Position numbers and translations under genes: made by a program. The notes under the pieces are model-generated. The model made no database searches, had not been told where the DNA came from, and worked only from the letters and a program-made list of their open reading frames with translations. Below, piece after piece: positions 15,994-23,253 of a stretch of DNA of 64,000 nucleotides. This DNA comes from Subtercola sp. PAMC28395. Lineage in GTDB: Bacteria; Actinomycetota; Actinomycetes; Actinomycetales; Microbacteriaceae. The stretch lies in the NCBI RefSeq assembly GCF_018889995.1, contig NZ_CP076547.1:1-64000 (forward strand), given 5' to 3'. Every line of letters starts with the position of its first letter. Position 1 is the stretch's first letter.

Positions 15994-17627
15994 GAAGGGT
16001 TGAGCTCCGAAAGGTCAGCGAACATCTGCGTAGCGTCGCCCATCAGTTTCTCGATGAATTTGGGTTTGCTCAAGCCGTCAAGTTCATCCGCCAGAAAGGC
16101 TTGCCCACTTGAACCTGACGTGTGGGCGGCGATACGGGAGCGCAGGTTTTGGATGTGGCGCAGAAGCGCGATGTCCCGGTCGACGTACTCATAGCCTCGA
16201 GCCTCGAGAAAGCGCTTGAGCTTGGAAATGCCTTTCTCATCCTTGATCGGTGAAAGATCCGCCGCGATCGCAGACTCGTTCAGGAGGTCGACGAGCAGTT
16301 TGGCGAGAGCGAGCAGTTGCGCTTCGAACTCGGCTTCAGTGTTATTGAGAGGGATGCGAACACGCTGAATCAGTTCCGCATCACCCCCTCCGGCCTCACG
16401 GTAGAGACCCCAGCCCCACATTTCGATCCATGCCGCCTGAATCGCAAGGTAGGCACTCTTGAACAGGTGCTCGGGGTTCTCAGTTTCAGCAAACTGAGCG
16501 AGGAACGAGCGGCGGAAGGTGGACTCACTCATCTTCGAGACCGGTGGGATGTTGTAGGCCCGCCAGTGGTCGCGGTGGCTACTTGGGATGTCTCGACCGA
16601 TATCGCCCAGAAAGACCATGACGGCCGCGGGATTGCCGTTGTCGATCTGGACGCCCCACAGATGACCGCAGCTCAGCCTCCCGTCGCCAATCGAGTAGAG
16701 ACTCGGATCATCGTAGTAGCGCCTTAGTACCTCAGGTTTGAAGGAGACGGGCGTGAGGTAGTGCGGCGCTTCTGGGTTCTTACCGAAGTAGTTTGCGAGC
16801 TTATCTTCCTCGCAGGTGAACTTGACGGGACGTCCGTCTTGATCCTCGTCGATGATGAACTCTGGGTATTCTTCGTCATCACGGTCCCATGGCCAGATTC
16901 CGCTCTTCTCTTGCGGGGGCGGTGGCAAAATCCGCTTGATGAGCAGTCGCGAGAAAACCTGGCTCCGACTGAGGGTAATGTCGCCCACACCCATGGAGAC
17001 GACGGAGTCGTTCTCTGTGTGGTCTTCCTCGTTGAGCTCCGCGAAAGCCTCGGGCTTCTCGTCGGTAGTGACGAACACACGAGTGTCGGAAAAGAGAAGG
17101 AGGTCGAGTTGACGTGCGGCCTGGTAGCGACGCAGCAGTGGCGTGCGAACGCGGATCTGAGGTCCGATGAATTCGATCGCAAGCTCTTTCGAGCCATCAT
17201 CACTGACGCTAAAGAAATTTCCCGTGGCCTTGTCCTCCCAGAGATGCATCAAGAGACGAAACTCTTCAGAGATGAGGTACGCGTCCGGCACGACGCCATA
17301 CATCTCCTGCACGAGAACAAGCGGTTCTAAATCGGGCCCGTCAATATTGCGGTAGTACGTACTCACCCACTCGCCGTCTTCGTGATGCTGAGAAAAACCG
17401 GGGAAGCCACCTCCGACTGATATGTCCCACCCAGCACTCTCCATTGCGCGCTTGCGATAGCCGGTCGCGGCGAACGCCGCGAAGCGGCCCCCGTTCTTGT
17501 CGCCGGAGTCGTGCCAGCTGTCATAAACAACAGTCCATGGACCGCTACCGTTCGTCAGGCTCGTCTTGCGTTCATTCGACTGCTTTAGTGTCTCGACAGC
17601 CTCGTCGTGATTCGATGTGTTCCCCAT
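15990..17627 (-). CDS. large cargo protein of module B, unknown family
   Basis: I chose the ATG at 17627 (545 residues, MGNTSNHDEAVETLKQ); the frame is open to 17693 but the extra part looks like a shadow. The first half contains predicted beta-rich segments (VVLVQEMYGVVPDAYLISEEFRLL) and a charged stretch. A central motif reads GRLSCGHLWGVQIDNG, followed by VFLGDIGRDIPSSHRDHWRAYN, which looks like a conserved family signature. The C-terminus is helical (RHIQNLRSRIAAHTSG), resembling HEPN-like or DUF-type helical bundles. Function unknown; it is the first gene of the module B operon. Confidence 0.65.
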   Translation of the reverse strand: MGNTSNHDEAVETLKQSNERKTSLTNGSGPWTVVYDSWHDSGDKNGGRFAAFAATGYRKRAMESAGWDISVGGGFPGFSQHHEDGEWVSTYYRNIDGPDLEPLVLVQEMYGVVPDAYLISEEFRLLMHLWEDKATGNFFSVSDDGSKELAIEFIGPQIRVRTPLLRRYQAARQLDLLLFSDTRVFVTTDEKPEAFAELNEEDHTENDSVVSMGVGDITLSRSQVFSRLLIKRILPPPPQEKSGIWPWDRDDEEYPEFIIDEDQDGRPVKFTCEEDKLANYFGKNPEAPHYLTPVSFKPEVLRRYYDDPSLYSIGDGRLSCGHLWGVQIDNGNPAAVMVFLGDIGRDIPSSHRDHWRAYNIPPVSKMSESTFRRSFLAQFAETENPEHLFKSAYLAIQAAWIEMWGWGLYREAGGGDAELIQRVRIPLNNTEAEFEAQLLALAKLLVDLLNESAIAADLSPIKDEKGISKLKRFLEARGYEYVDRDIALLRHIQNLRSRIAAHTSGSSGQAFLADELDGLSKPKFIEKLMGDATQMFADLSELNPS

Positions 17628-17685
17628 GATGAGCCTGATTATGACAGCGACAACCGACACGTCAATAGCGAAGACGGCGGAGCAA

Positions 17686-17895
17686 CGGTACATCGTGTTC
17701 TATTTCCACCCCCACTGTGTTCTATTTTGAATTTGGTTGTTTTCGAGTACCGATGCGTTACATACCTTGCGCAGAATAGAAACGCTTAACCGGGGTCAGA
17801 ACGATGTCGACGCATCAGAAGAGCACGACGACGGTTACAGAAGAAGTACCGATGAGAAGCGAAAAAGACACCCATTGGGTGTCTTGACCTCTGTA
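17686..17895. repeat. imperfect direct repeat E2, right flank of module B
   Basis: Copy of E1 (13852-14037) with the same ordered motifs: CGGTACATCG (17686), TACCGAT (17748), GGGGTC (17792), GATGAGAAGC (17851) and GACCTCTGTA (17886). The right part overlaps the hairpin terminator of the tRNA-Arg gene. Module B therefore sits between two related sequences, one of them the 3' flank of a tRNA, as expected for an element inserted at a tRNA. Confidence 0.6.
17862..17885 (-). terminator. Rho-independent terminator of tRNA-Arg
   Basis: A perfect 9-bp stem (AAGACACCC / GGGTGTCTT) with a 3-base loop, followed on the minus strand by five T residues. It lies about 45 bp beyond the 3' end of the tRNA in the direction of its transcription. 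Confidence 0.8.
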
Positions 17896-17929
17896 CTTGC
17901 ACGTGTTTCTAGTAAGCCGTGCAAGGTAT

Positions 17930-18004
17930 TGGTGCCCCTGGAGGGACTCGAACCCCCAACCTAATCCTTAGGACGGACTTGCTCTTCCATTGAGCTACAG
18001 AGGC
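17930..18004 (-). tRNA. tRNA-Arg (anticodon CCT), CCA encoded
   Basis: The minus strand folds as a full cloverleaf. The acceptor is GCCTCTG / CAGGGGC. The D arm is GCTC / GAGC. The anticodon arm is AGTCC-GTCCTAA-GGATT, giving anticodon CCT. The T arm is GGGGG-TTCGAGT-CCCTC. The discriminator A is at 17933 and CCA is encoded at 17930-17932. tRNA-Arg genes are common sites of island integration, and the AT-richer region lies on its 3' side. Confidence 0.95.
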
Positions 18005-18131
18005 TGACTGCACGAGTTTACAGGCCAGCGTCACGGAGTGGAGAATCCGGCTGGAGTGCAACCGGGCATCAGGGCATCCGCACAGGTTGACGAAATGCCG
18101 CGGCATGCTCCCGCCTCTCGCCGACGGGGAT

Positions 18132-18163
18132 GTTAGACATGTGACTGGAGTTGCGGCTGTAAT
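18132..18163 (+). promoter_or_regulatory. array of four GTNAC-like pentamers at 9-bp spacing
   Basis: GTTAG (18132), GTGAC (18141), GTTGC (18150) and GTAAT (18159) repeat every 9 bp, 28 bp before the start of the cell-wall enzyme gene at 18191. A longer and better-matched array of the same period precedes the related gene at 19801. Direct repeats of GTNAC resemble half-sites of OmpR-family regulators such as MtrA; that link is inference. Confidence 0.5.
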
Positions 18164-18190
18164 GCTGCGTGCCGAGCGCCCAGAGGATCT

Positions 18191-19546
18191 ATGAAGACAC
18201 CATCCCGCAGAAGACCCACTCGTCTCACGCGACTCCGAAACACAACCGTCGGAGTGATGGTCATAGTGCTCACCGCCGTCAGCACGGTCCTCGGCGCTCC
18301 CGCTGCGTACGCAACCGACTACCCGAGTTGGAACGACGTGCAGGCCGCTCGGGCAAGCGAGTCAGCGAAACAGTCCGAGGTCGACGCGATCACCAAGCTG
18401 ATCGCCGACCTCCAGGCGAAGGCCCTGGCGGCACAGGCGCTCGTGGCGCAGCGAACCGACGAAGACGACAAAGCCCAGGCCGCCCTCAGCGCGGGCCAGA
18501 GCAAGGCAGACTCCCTCGCCGCCAGCGCTGCATCATGGAAGACGAAAGCTGACGCCTCCAGTCGCCAGGCCGCCCTCATCGCCGCCACCTTCGCGCGCTC
18601 GGGCGGCGGCAACAACATCACCAGCCTCCTGCTCGGCAGCGACGCCACCCAGGCCAGCGACCTGCTCTCACAGCTCAGCTCCATGGGCAAACTCAGCGAG
18701 ACCATCTCGAACATCTACAACCAGGCCAAACAAGACGCGAACACAGCCCAGTCCATCAGCGAGCAGGCCACAGTGGCGAAGGATGCCCTGGCCGGCCTCG
18801 CCGCGGCAGCCCAGGCTGCTCTCGAGCAGGCTGCGCAGGCCCAGCGCGACATGATCGCTGCGCTCAACGAGCAGACGGCGCACGAGGGTGAACTGCAAGC
18901 GCAGTTGGCTTCTCTCCAGTCGAACGTGGCGACCACCGAAGAGCAGTACCAGGCCGGGGTTGCGGCTGCAGCCGCTGCCGCCGCCGCCGCTGCCGCTGCC
19001 GCCGCCGCTGCTGCCGCAGCCGCCTACGCGAACGGCGGAGTCGTGAGCGTCGGCCCCGTCTCTGGTGACGCACAGGCCCTGGCCGAAGAACTCATGGGCT
19101 ATGTGGGCGCGGGGCGCTTCCACGGTTCGTACCCCGACCACATCTTCGAGATCGCGTGGATCGCGCAGGGCAAGTCTGTGGCGAACTGCGGCATCGACGT
19201 GGTCATCCTCCAAGCGATGGTCACCGCTGTGCGAACATTCGGCAGCGCCGGGGTGAGCGACATCAGCCGCCGCTGTACCGGTCAGATCGAGGGCGCCGGT
19301 ACCGCATCCGCCCACTACCGCAACGGCGGCGGGCACGCTGTGGACTTCACCTCGGTTGGCGGTTCGGGCCTGAATGGATCGAACAATGCTTCGATCAACC
19401 TGATCCGGGCTCTGGACCCGATCATGCCCTACGGCTCGGGGCTCGGGCAGCGCAATTGCCGCGTGAATGCTGGCTCAGAGATCGGGCTGCGCAACTTCTC
19501 GGACTTCTACGACACCTGCGACCACCTGCACGTCGACGACTTCTAG
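18191..19546 (+). CDS. secreted coiled-coil protein with C-terminal M15-like peptidase domain
   Basis: The 451-residue protein starts at an ATG with AGAGGA upstream. It has an export signal (hydrophobic core about residues 18-35, cleavage near AYA-TD at 41-42). A long Ala/Gln-rich coiled coil follows (about 55-250, CwlO/RipA-like) and then a run of more than 20 alanines. The C-terminal domain (about 300-451) has GGGHAVDF with His382 and Asp385, and DHLHVDDF with His445 and His447. These fit the zinc ligands of M15-type (VanY/DD-carboxypeptidase-like) enzymes. A cell-wall peptide hydrolase is likely. Its N-terminal half is related to the gene at 19801 and its C-terminal half to the gene at 22057. 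Confidence 0.8.
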   Translation: MKTPSRRRPTRLTRLRNTTVGVMVIVLTAVSTVLGAPAAYATDYPSWNDVQAARASESAKQSEVDAITKLIADLQAKALAAQALVAQRTDEDDKAQAALSAGQSKADSLAASAASWKTKADASSRQAALIAATFARSGGGNNITSLLLGSDATQASDLLSQLSSMGKLSETISNIYNQAKQDANTAQSISEQATVAKDALAGLAAAAQAALEQAAQAQRDMIAALNEQTAHEGELQAQLASLQSNVATTEEQYQAGVAAAAAAAAAAAAAAAAAAAAAYANGGVVSVGPVSGDAQALAEELMGYVGAGRFHGSYPDHIFEIAWIAQGKSVANCGIDVVILQAMVTAVRTFGSAGVSDISRRCTGQIEGAGTASAHYRNGGGHAVDFTSVGGSGLNGSNNASINLIRALDPIMPYGSGLGQRNCRVNAGSEIGLRNFSDFYDTCDHLHVDDF

Positions 19547-19708
19547 CCGGATTGTTCGGTTGGGCCCGCTCTGACACCGCGCGCGGCGATCGGCTCGATT
19601 CGGCCATCAACCGGCATGATAATCGGCGCGCTGTCCCGCGCTGATCGGCGCCCACCAGCCAGCTCACCGGTCTGTAAGAAAATATCGGGATGCACGAAAC
19701 GCCGGTGT

Positions 19709-19785
19709 GTTGCTACTGTTAACGCTGATGTTGGTGTTATGGGAGTTACGAATGTGACTCCTGTTACTCCTGTGACAGTTGTTAC
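19709..19785 (+). promoter_or_regulatory. nine-unit GTNAC array at exact 9-bp spacing upstream of NlpC/P60 gene
   Basis: Units start at 19709, 19718, 19727, 19736, 19745, 19754, 19763, 19772 and 19781. The last five are perfect GTNAC (GTTAC, GTGAC, GTTAC, GTGAC, GTTAC); the earlier ones read GTTGC, GTTAA, GATGT and GTTAT. The array ends 15 bp before the start codon at 19801. Either it is a cooperative binding site for a regulator, or it is a coding tripeptide repeat (Val-Thr-x) of a leader frame that ends in ATGA at the start codon. From memory, RipA-type hydrolases are MtrA targets in mycobacteria. Confidence 0.6.
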
Positions 19786-19800
19786 CAGACTCGAGGCCCG

Positions 19801-21120
19801 ATGAAGTCACCCGCCACCCCGCCCGCGAAGAACGTGGCGCCCTGGCGGATTCTGCTCGTCGGTCTGGCGGTGACGGGACTCGCCGTTGCAAGCAGCCTGA
19901 CGGCCGGCAGCCCGGCATTCGCAACGAACTACCCGAGCTGGAGTGACGTCGTCGCAGCTCGCGACAGTGAGGCCGCCAAACAAGCGGAGATCGCACAGTT
20001 GCAATCCCTCATCAGCGGCCTCCAAACGCAGGTCGATGCCGCCCAGGCCGTAGCCGACCAGCGCTGGTCAGAAAACCAACAGGCTCAAGACGCTCTCGCT
20101 GCGGGAACCATCAAGGCCGACCAATTGAAGCTGCAGGCTGCGGATGCTGCCTCGAAGGCCGCGACCTCACGCAAGCAGGCGGCCGCACTCACCACTCAGT
20201 TCGCCCGCTCGGCCGGCACCGACCTGTCGATGCAACTGCTGGTCTCCGGCGACAAGAGCGACAACCTGCTCTACCAGCTCGGCGCAATGAGCAAGCTCAG
20301 CGAGACGTCGAAGAAGATCTTCAGCCAGGCCACCCAGGACGCGAATTCTGCTCAGTCCCTGAGCGACCAGGCCGACGTCGCAGAGCGGGCCCTCACTGCG
20401 CTGGCGGATGCTGCACAGGCCTCTCTCGCAGACGCCGTCGCCGCCCAGCAGCAGGTCAAAGCCACCCTGCTCGAGCAGTACAACCACGAATCAGAGATGA
20501 CGGTGCAGCTCGCCGCGCTCACCACCGGGGCGATCACCACCGAGGCGGACTACAACGCCGGGGTCGCCGCCGAGGAGCAGCGCAAGGTCGAAGCCGAACA
20601 GGCGGCAGCTGCCGCGGCCCAGGCTGCCGCTGCCGCGCAGGCGGCGCAGGCCGCGCAGAACCCTCCCAGCTCGAACAATGGCGGCTCGAGCGGCTCGTCG
20701 GGCAGTTCGGGCGGCTCATCCGGCGGCTCGTCAGGCGGCGGTTCGACTGCGCCCGTCACTGACGCCCCCACCCAGCCATTCGACGGCAATGCCGTCGTCG
20801 CCTATGCCGAACAGTACGTCGGCGTCGTTCCCTACAGCGCAGGCGCCTCCCCCAGCGCCGGCTTCGGCTGCGACGGCCTCACCCAGTGGGTCTACGGGCA
20901 TTTCGGCATCTCACTTCCGAGACTGGTGAGCCGCCAGACCGCCATGGGGGTCCGGGTCTCCTCTTCCGAGGTTCGAGCCGGCGACCTGGTCGTGTGGCCG
21001 AACGCCCACATCGGCATCTACGACGGGCACGGCGGCGTGATCCACTCGCCCGACTGGGGGCGGTACGTCACCCACGCGCACGGGCTCTGGGGCAGCTACT
21101 TCTTCATCCGTATCGTCTAG
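19801..21120 (+). CDS. secreted coiled-coil NlpC/P60 peptidoglycan endopeptidase
   Basis: The 439-residue protein has an export signal (about residues 15-40, ending in PAFA). The coiled-coil region (about 50-285) starts with NYPSWSDVVAARDSEAAKQ and is homologous to the gene at 18191. A Ser/Gly linker follows (about 295-322), then an NlpC/P60 domain. The catalytic Cys is in FGCDGLTQW and the His is in NAHIGIYDG; the last polar residue is near VIHSPDWGRY. NlpC/P60 enzymes cut the D-Glu/diaminoacid bond of wall peptides. RipA-type architecture suggests a role in cell separation. A weak CGAGG site precedes the start. Confidence 0.9.
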   Translation: MKSPATPPAKNVAPWRILLVGLAVTGLAVASSLTAGSPAFATNYPSWSDVVAARDSEAAKQAEIAQLQSLISGLQTQVDAAQAVADQRWSENQQAQDALAAGTIKADQLKLQAADAASKAATSRKQAAALTTQFARSAGTDLSMQLLVSGDKSDNLLYQLGAMSKLSETSKKIFSQATQDANSAQSLSDQADVAERALTALADAAQASLADAVAAQQQVKATLLEQYNHESEMTVQLAALTTGAITTEADYNAGVAAEEQRKVEAEQAAAAAAQAAAAAQAAQAAQNPPSSNNGGSSGSSGSSGGSSGGSSGGGSTAPVTDAPTQPFDGNAVVAYAEQYVGVVPYSAGASPSAGFGCDGLTQWVYGHFGISLPRLVSRQTAMGVRVSSSEVRAGDLVVWPNAHIGIYDGHGGVIHSPDWGRYVTHAHGLWGSYFFIRIV

Positions 21121-21148
21121 CTACGGGCATCCTGCAACAACCGCGAGC

Positions 21149-21646
21149 TCACGCAGCTGACTGCAGGTAGCCCTCCCATTCGGGTAGCGCTCGTTCGACG
21201 CCACGCACGAACCAGCCGGCGTGGTGCGGCATTCTGGGCTGCGAGTTCATCGACCAGCCCATCTCTGCAGGCGTCTTGTCGCTCTTGATGTTGTTGCAGC
21301 GCAAGCAGCAGGCGACCAGGTTCTCCCAGGTGTCTTTGCCGCCGCGCGAGCGAGGTTGTACGTGGTCGACCGTGGTGGCGCCCTGGCCGCAGTAGACGCA
21401 GCGCTGGTTGTCGCGACGAAGCACTCCGCGGCGACTCACAGGAACCTGCCGTGACGACGGGATCTTCACATACCGCGTGAGAAGGATGACCGAGGGGCGC
21501 TCGTACGCACCCGACGCGGCCCACACCGGCGCGTCTTCGTCGCTCTCGACGATTCGCGCCTTGTCATTCATGACGAGCACCAGCGCCCGGCGAAATGAAA
21601 CGACCCCCAGCGGTTCATAGCCCGCGTTCAGTACCAACGTTCGCAT
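21149..21646 (-). CDS. HNH endonuclease family protein
   Basis: The 165-residue protein starts MRTLVLNAGYEPLGVVSFRRALVLVM, the conserved start of an actinobacterial HNH family; GAAAGGGAGAAC precedes the ATG at 21646. The nuclease core reads RRDNQRCVYCGQGATTVDHVQPRSRGGKDTW, then ENLVACCLRCNNIKSD: two Cys pairs bind zinc, with DHV and the following Asn completing the active site. Its cellular role is not known. It separates the two pairs of cell-wall enzyme genes. Confidence 0.9.
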   Translation of the reverse strand: MRTLVLNAGYEPLGVVSFRRALVLVMNDKARIVESDEDAPVWAASGAYERPSVILLTRYVKIPSSRQVPVSRRGVLRRDNQRCVYCGQGATTVDHVQPRSRGGKDTWENLVACCLRCNNIKSDKTPAEMGWSMNSQPRMPHHAGWFVRGVERALPEWEGYLQSAA

Positions 21647-21746
21647 GTTCTCCCTTTCGAAAAGGCCTGGCCGGCTGCCAGACATTCGATGTTGCGAAGA
21701 TCGTTCATCGCTGTCTGCGGGGTGAGGATGCGCGCCGAACGGGTAC

Positions 21747-21778
21747 AAAAAAAGGCGCTGTCACAATGACAACGCCTT
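21747..21778 (-). terminator. Rho-independent terminator, minus strand
   Basis: The minus strand reads AAGGCGTTGTC, a 5-base loop, then GACAGCGCCTT followed by seven T residues. It lies in the 410-bp gap 21647-22056, 280 bp past the stop of the M15-like gene at 22057. It could end a long 3' untranslated region or a separate small transcript; I see no convincing gene in the gap. Confidence 0.7.
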
Positions 21779-22056
21779 ACCCACACGCACGGTGGCAGTG
21801 GCTTGTATCCGATGCTGAAGCACGCAGGTGAGTATTCGCGCGCGAAGAAGGCGGTCACCCGTGGTTGGGATGCTGCCTTGACCGTTCACGAACTCTCCCG
21901 TGGACTCGAGAAAATATCTTTGGCACAGGCTAACAAACAATTCGGTCGCTGCCGTACACATCGCGGGTTCTGTCGGCAAGCTGTAACCACGTGTTCATGA
22001 ACGGCCCGTCGAACTTCTGACCGAAGCAACGCAGCCGTTGCCCGAATAGAAGGTGC

Positions 22057-23223
22057 TCAGACCCCGCTCAGCTGCCCACCGCGCGCACTGATGAAGTCGA
22101 CGTGCAGGTGGCTGCACGAGTCGGCGAACTCCGAGAGGTTGACAAAACCCGAACCGGATGCCCGGCACCCCGCCTGACCCACGTTGGTGTTTGCCGGGAC
22201 AAGCGGGTCGAGCAGCCGAAGCAGCTTCATCGAATCCGAGTCCCCACCAGTGAGTGAGTGACCGTTGAGAATGTAGAAATCCACGGCGTGGCCTCCGCCG
22301 GACCGGTAGTGCGGCGAGATGGTGCCCGCACCCTCGAGCTGGCCGGTGCACAGTCGGTTGATGTCACTCACACCGACCTTGTCGAAGTTGTCGACCGCTA
22401 CCTTGATCGTCTGCAGAACCCGGAAATCCACGCCGCAGTTCGGAACGGCCTGGCCGCTCGCGAGGTACCCGATCTCCTTGATGTGGTCTGGCCGGGAACC
22501 GACGAGCTTGCCTGAAGCGACAGCCGCCATGAGATACGAGGCGAGTGCCTGCACCTCGGGAGAGACCACTGCCGGATACGCCGAAGCCGTGACGGCACCG
22601 GTAGAAGAGAACTGGAGGGTCGCAGCAAGTTTGGCGGCTGCGGCGGCAGCTTCTGCGGCTTTCTTCGCCTTGAGTTCTGCCTGGCTCGGAGCCTGGTAGT
22701 TGTCGCGGCTGATGATGAGAGAGGTGCCTGCGCCGCTCGCCATGCTCTGCTGGCCGGCTGTCAGGGAGGTTGCGTCTTCGTGAGGGTCGAAGGCGCCGTT
22801 GGTGGTGAAGGCATAGGCAGGAAGTGCCATTGTCGCGATGAGCGCAGCTGCAAACGTCATGACCACCGCGCTGACCAACGAGCGTTTGGTGACGGCGGGC
22901 TTCGTGGGCAGACGCCGTCTGCTGGCGCGCCGCACAGGCACTGCCCTGTTCTGCGATTCGACCGGAGTCGTCGGTTTGGCCTTCGGCGTTGCCACAACAG
23001 TCACGACCGGCATGGTGAGCCCAACAGGTGTGACTGTTGCAACCGGCACGGAGGATACGACCGGAGCGGCAGGCACAACAGGTGCTACGGGTACGACGAC
23101 AGCATCAAGACTGCGTTCTGCGGCCACGGCGGGAAGCGATGTGGTACTCAGTGACTGGGTCAGCGCAGCGGCCGCGGCCTCTGCCTCACGCCGCTCGCGG
23201 CGCGTTGCGTATTCCTCAGTCAC
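22057..23223 (-). CDS. membrane-anchored protein with M15-like peptidase domain
   Basis: The 388-residue protein has a long Val/Ala/Thr/Pro-rich cytoplasmic N-terminus (about 1-115). A hydrophobic segment follows (SAVVMTFAAALIATMALPAYAF, about 118-140), then NGAFDPHEDATSLTAGQQ and a short helical region. The C-terminal domain matches that of the gene at 18191: GQLEGAGTISPHYRSGGGHAVDF and CSHLHVDF supply the putative zinc ligands. The N-terminal membrane segment instead matches the NlpC/P60 gene at 23254, which lies 30 bp upstream in the same operon. A wall-peptide hydrolase is likely. Confidence 0.75.
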   Translation of the reverse strand: MTEEYATRRERREAEAAAAALTQSLSTTSLPAVAAERSLDAVVVPVAPVVPAAPVVSSVPVATVTPVGLTMPVVTVVATPKAKPTTPVESQNRAVPVRRASRRRLPTKPAVTKRSLVSAVVMTFAAALIATMALPAYAFTTNGAFDPHEDATSLTAGQQSMASGAGTSLIISRDNYQAPSQAELKAKKAAEAAAAAAKLAATLQFSSTGAVTASAYPAVVSPEVQALASYLMAAVASGKLVGSRPDHIKEIGYLASGQAVPNCGVDFRVLQTIKVAVDNFDKVGVSDINRLCTGQLEGAGTISPHYRSGGGHAVDFYILNGHSLTGGDSDSMKLLRLLDPLVPANTNVGQAGCRASGSGFVNLSEFADSCSHLHVDFISARGGQLSGV

Positions 23224-23253
23224 AGATCAACTATACGGGTGAGGGTGGATGGC

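Noticed and set aside
17862..17895. Hairpin next to the tRNA as a recombination site in its own right
   Set aside because: The hairpin with its T run is most simply the tRNA terminator; only the wider repeat match is used as evidence for an insertion.
6000..18004. Direct copy of the tRNA-Arg 3' end at the left edge of the accessory region
   Set aside because: I looked for the sequence around GGACTCGAACCCCC and found no second copy, so I do not claim a full island with attachment sites.
18970..19025. GCC/GCT repeat in the 18191 gene as a CRISPR-like or regulatory repeat
   Set aside because: It encodes a polyalanine linker in frame; codon variation fits coding use.
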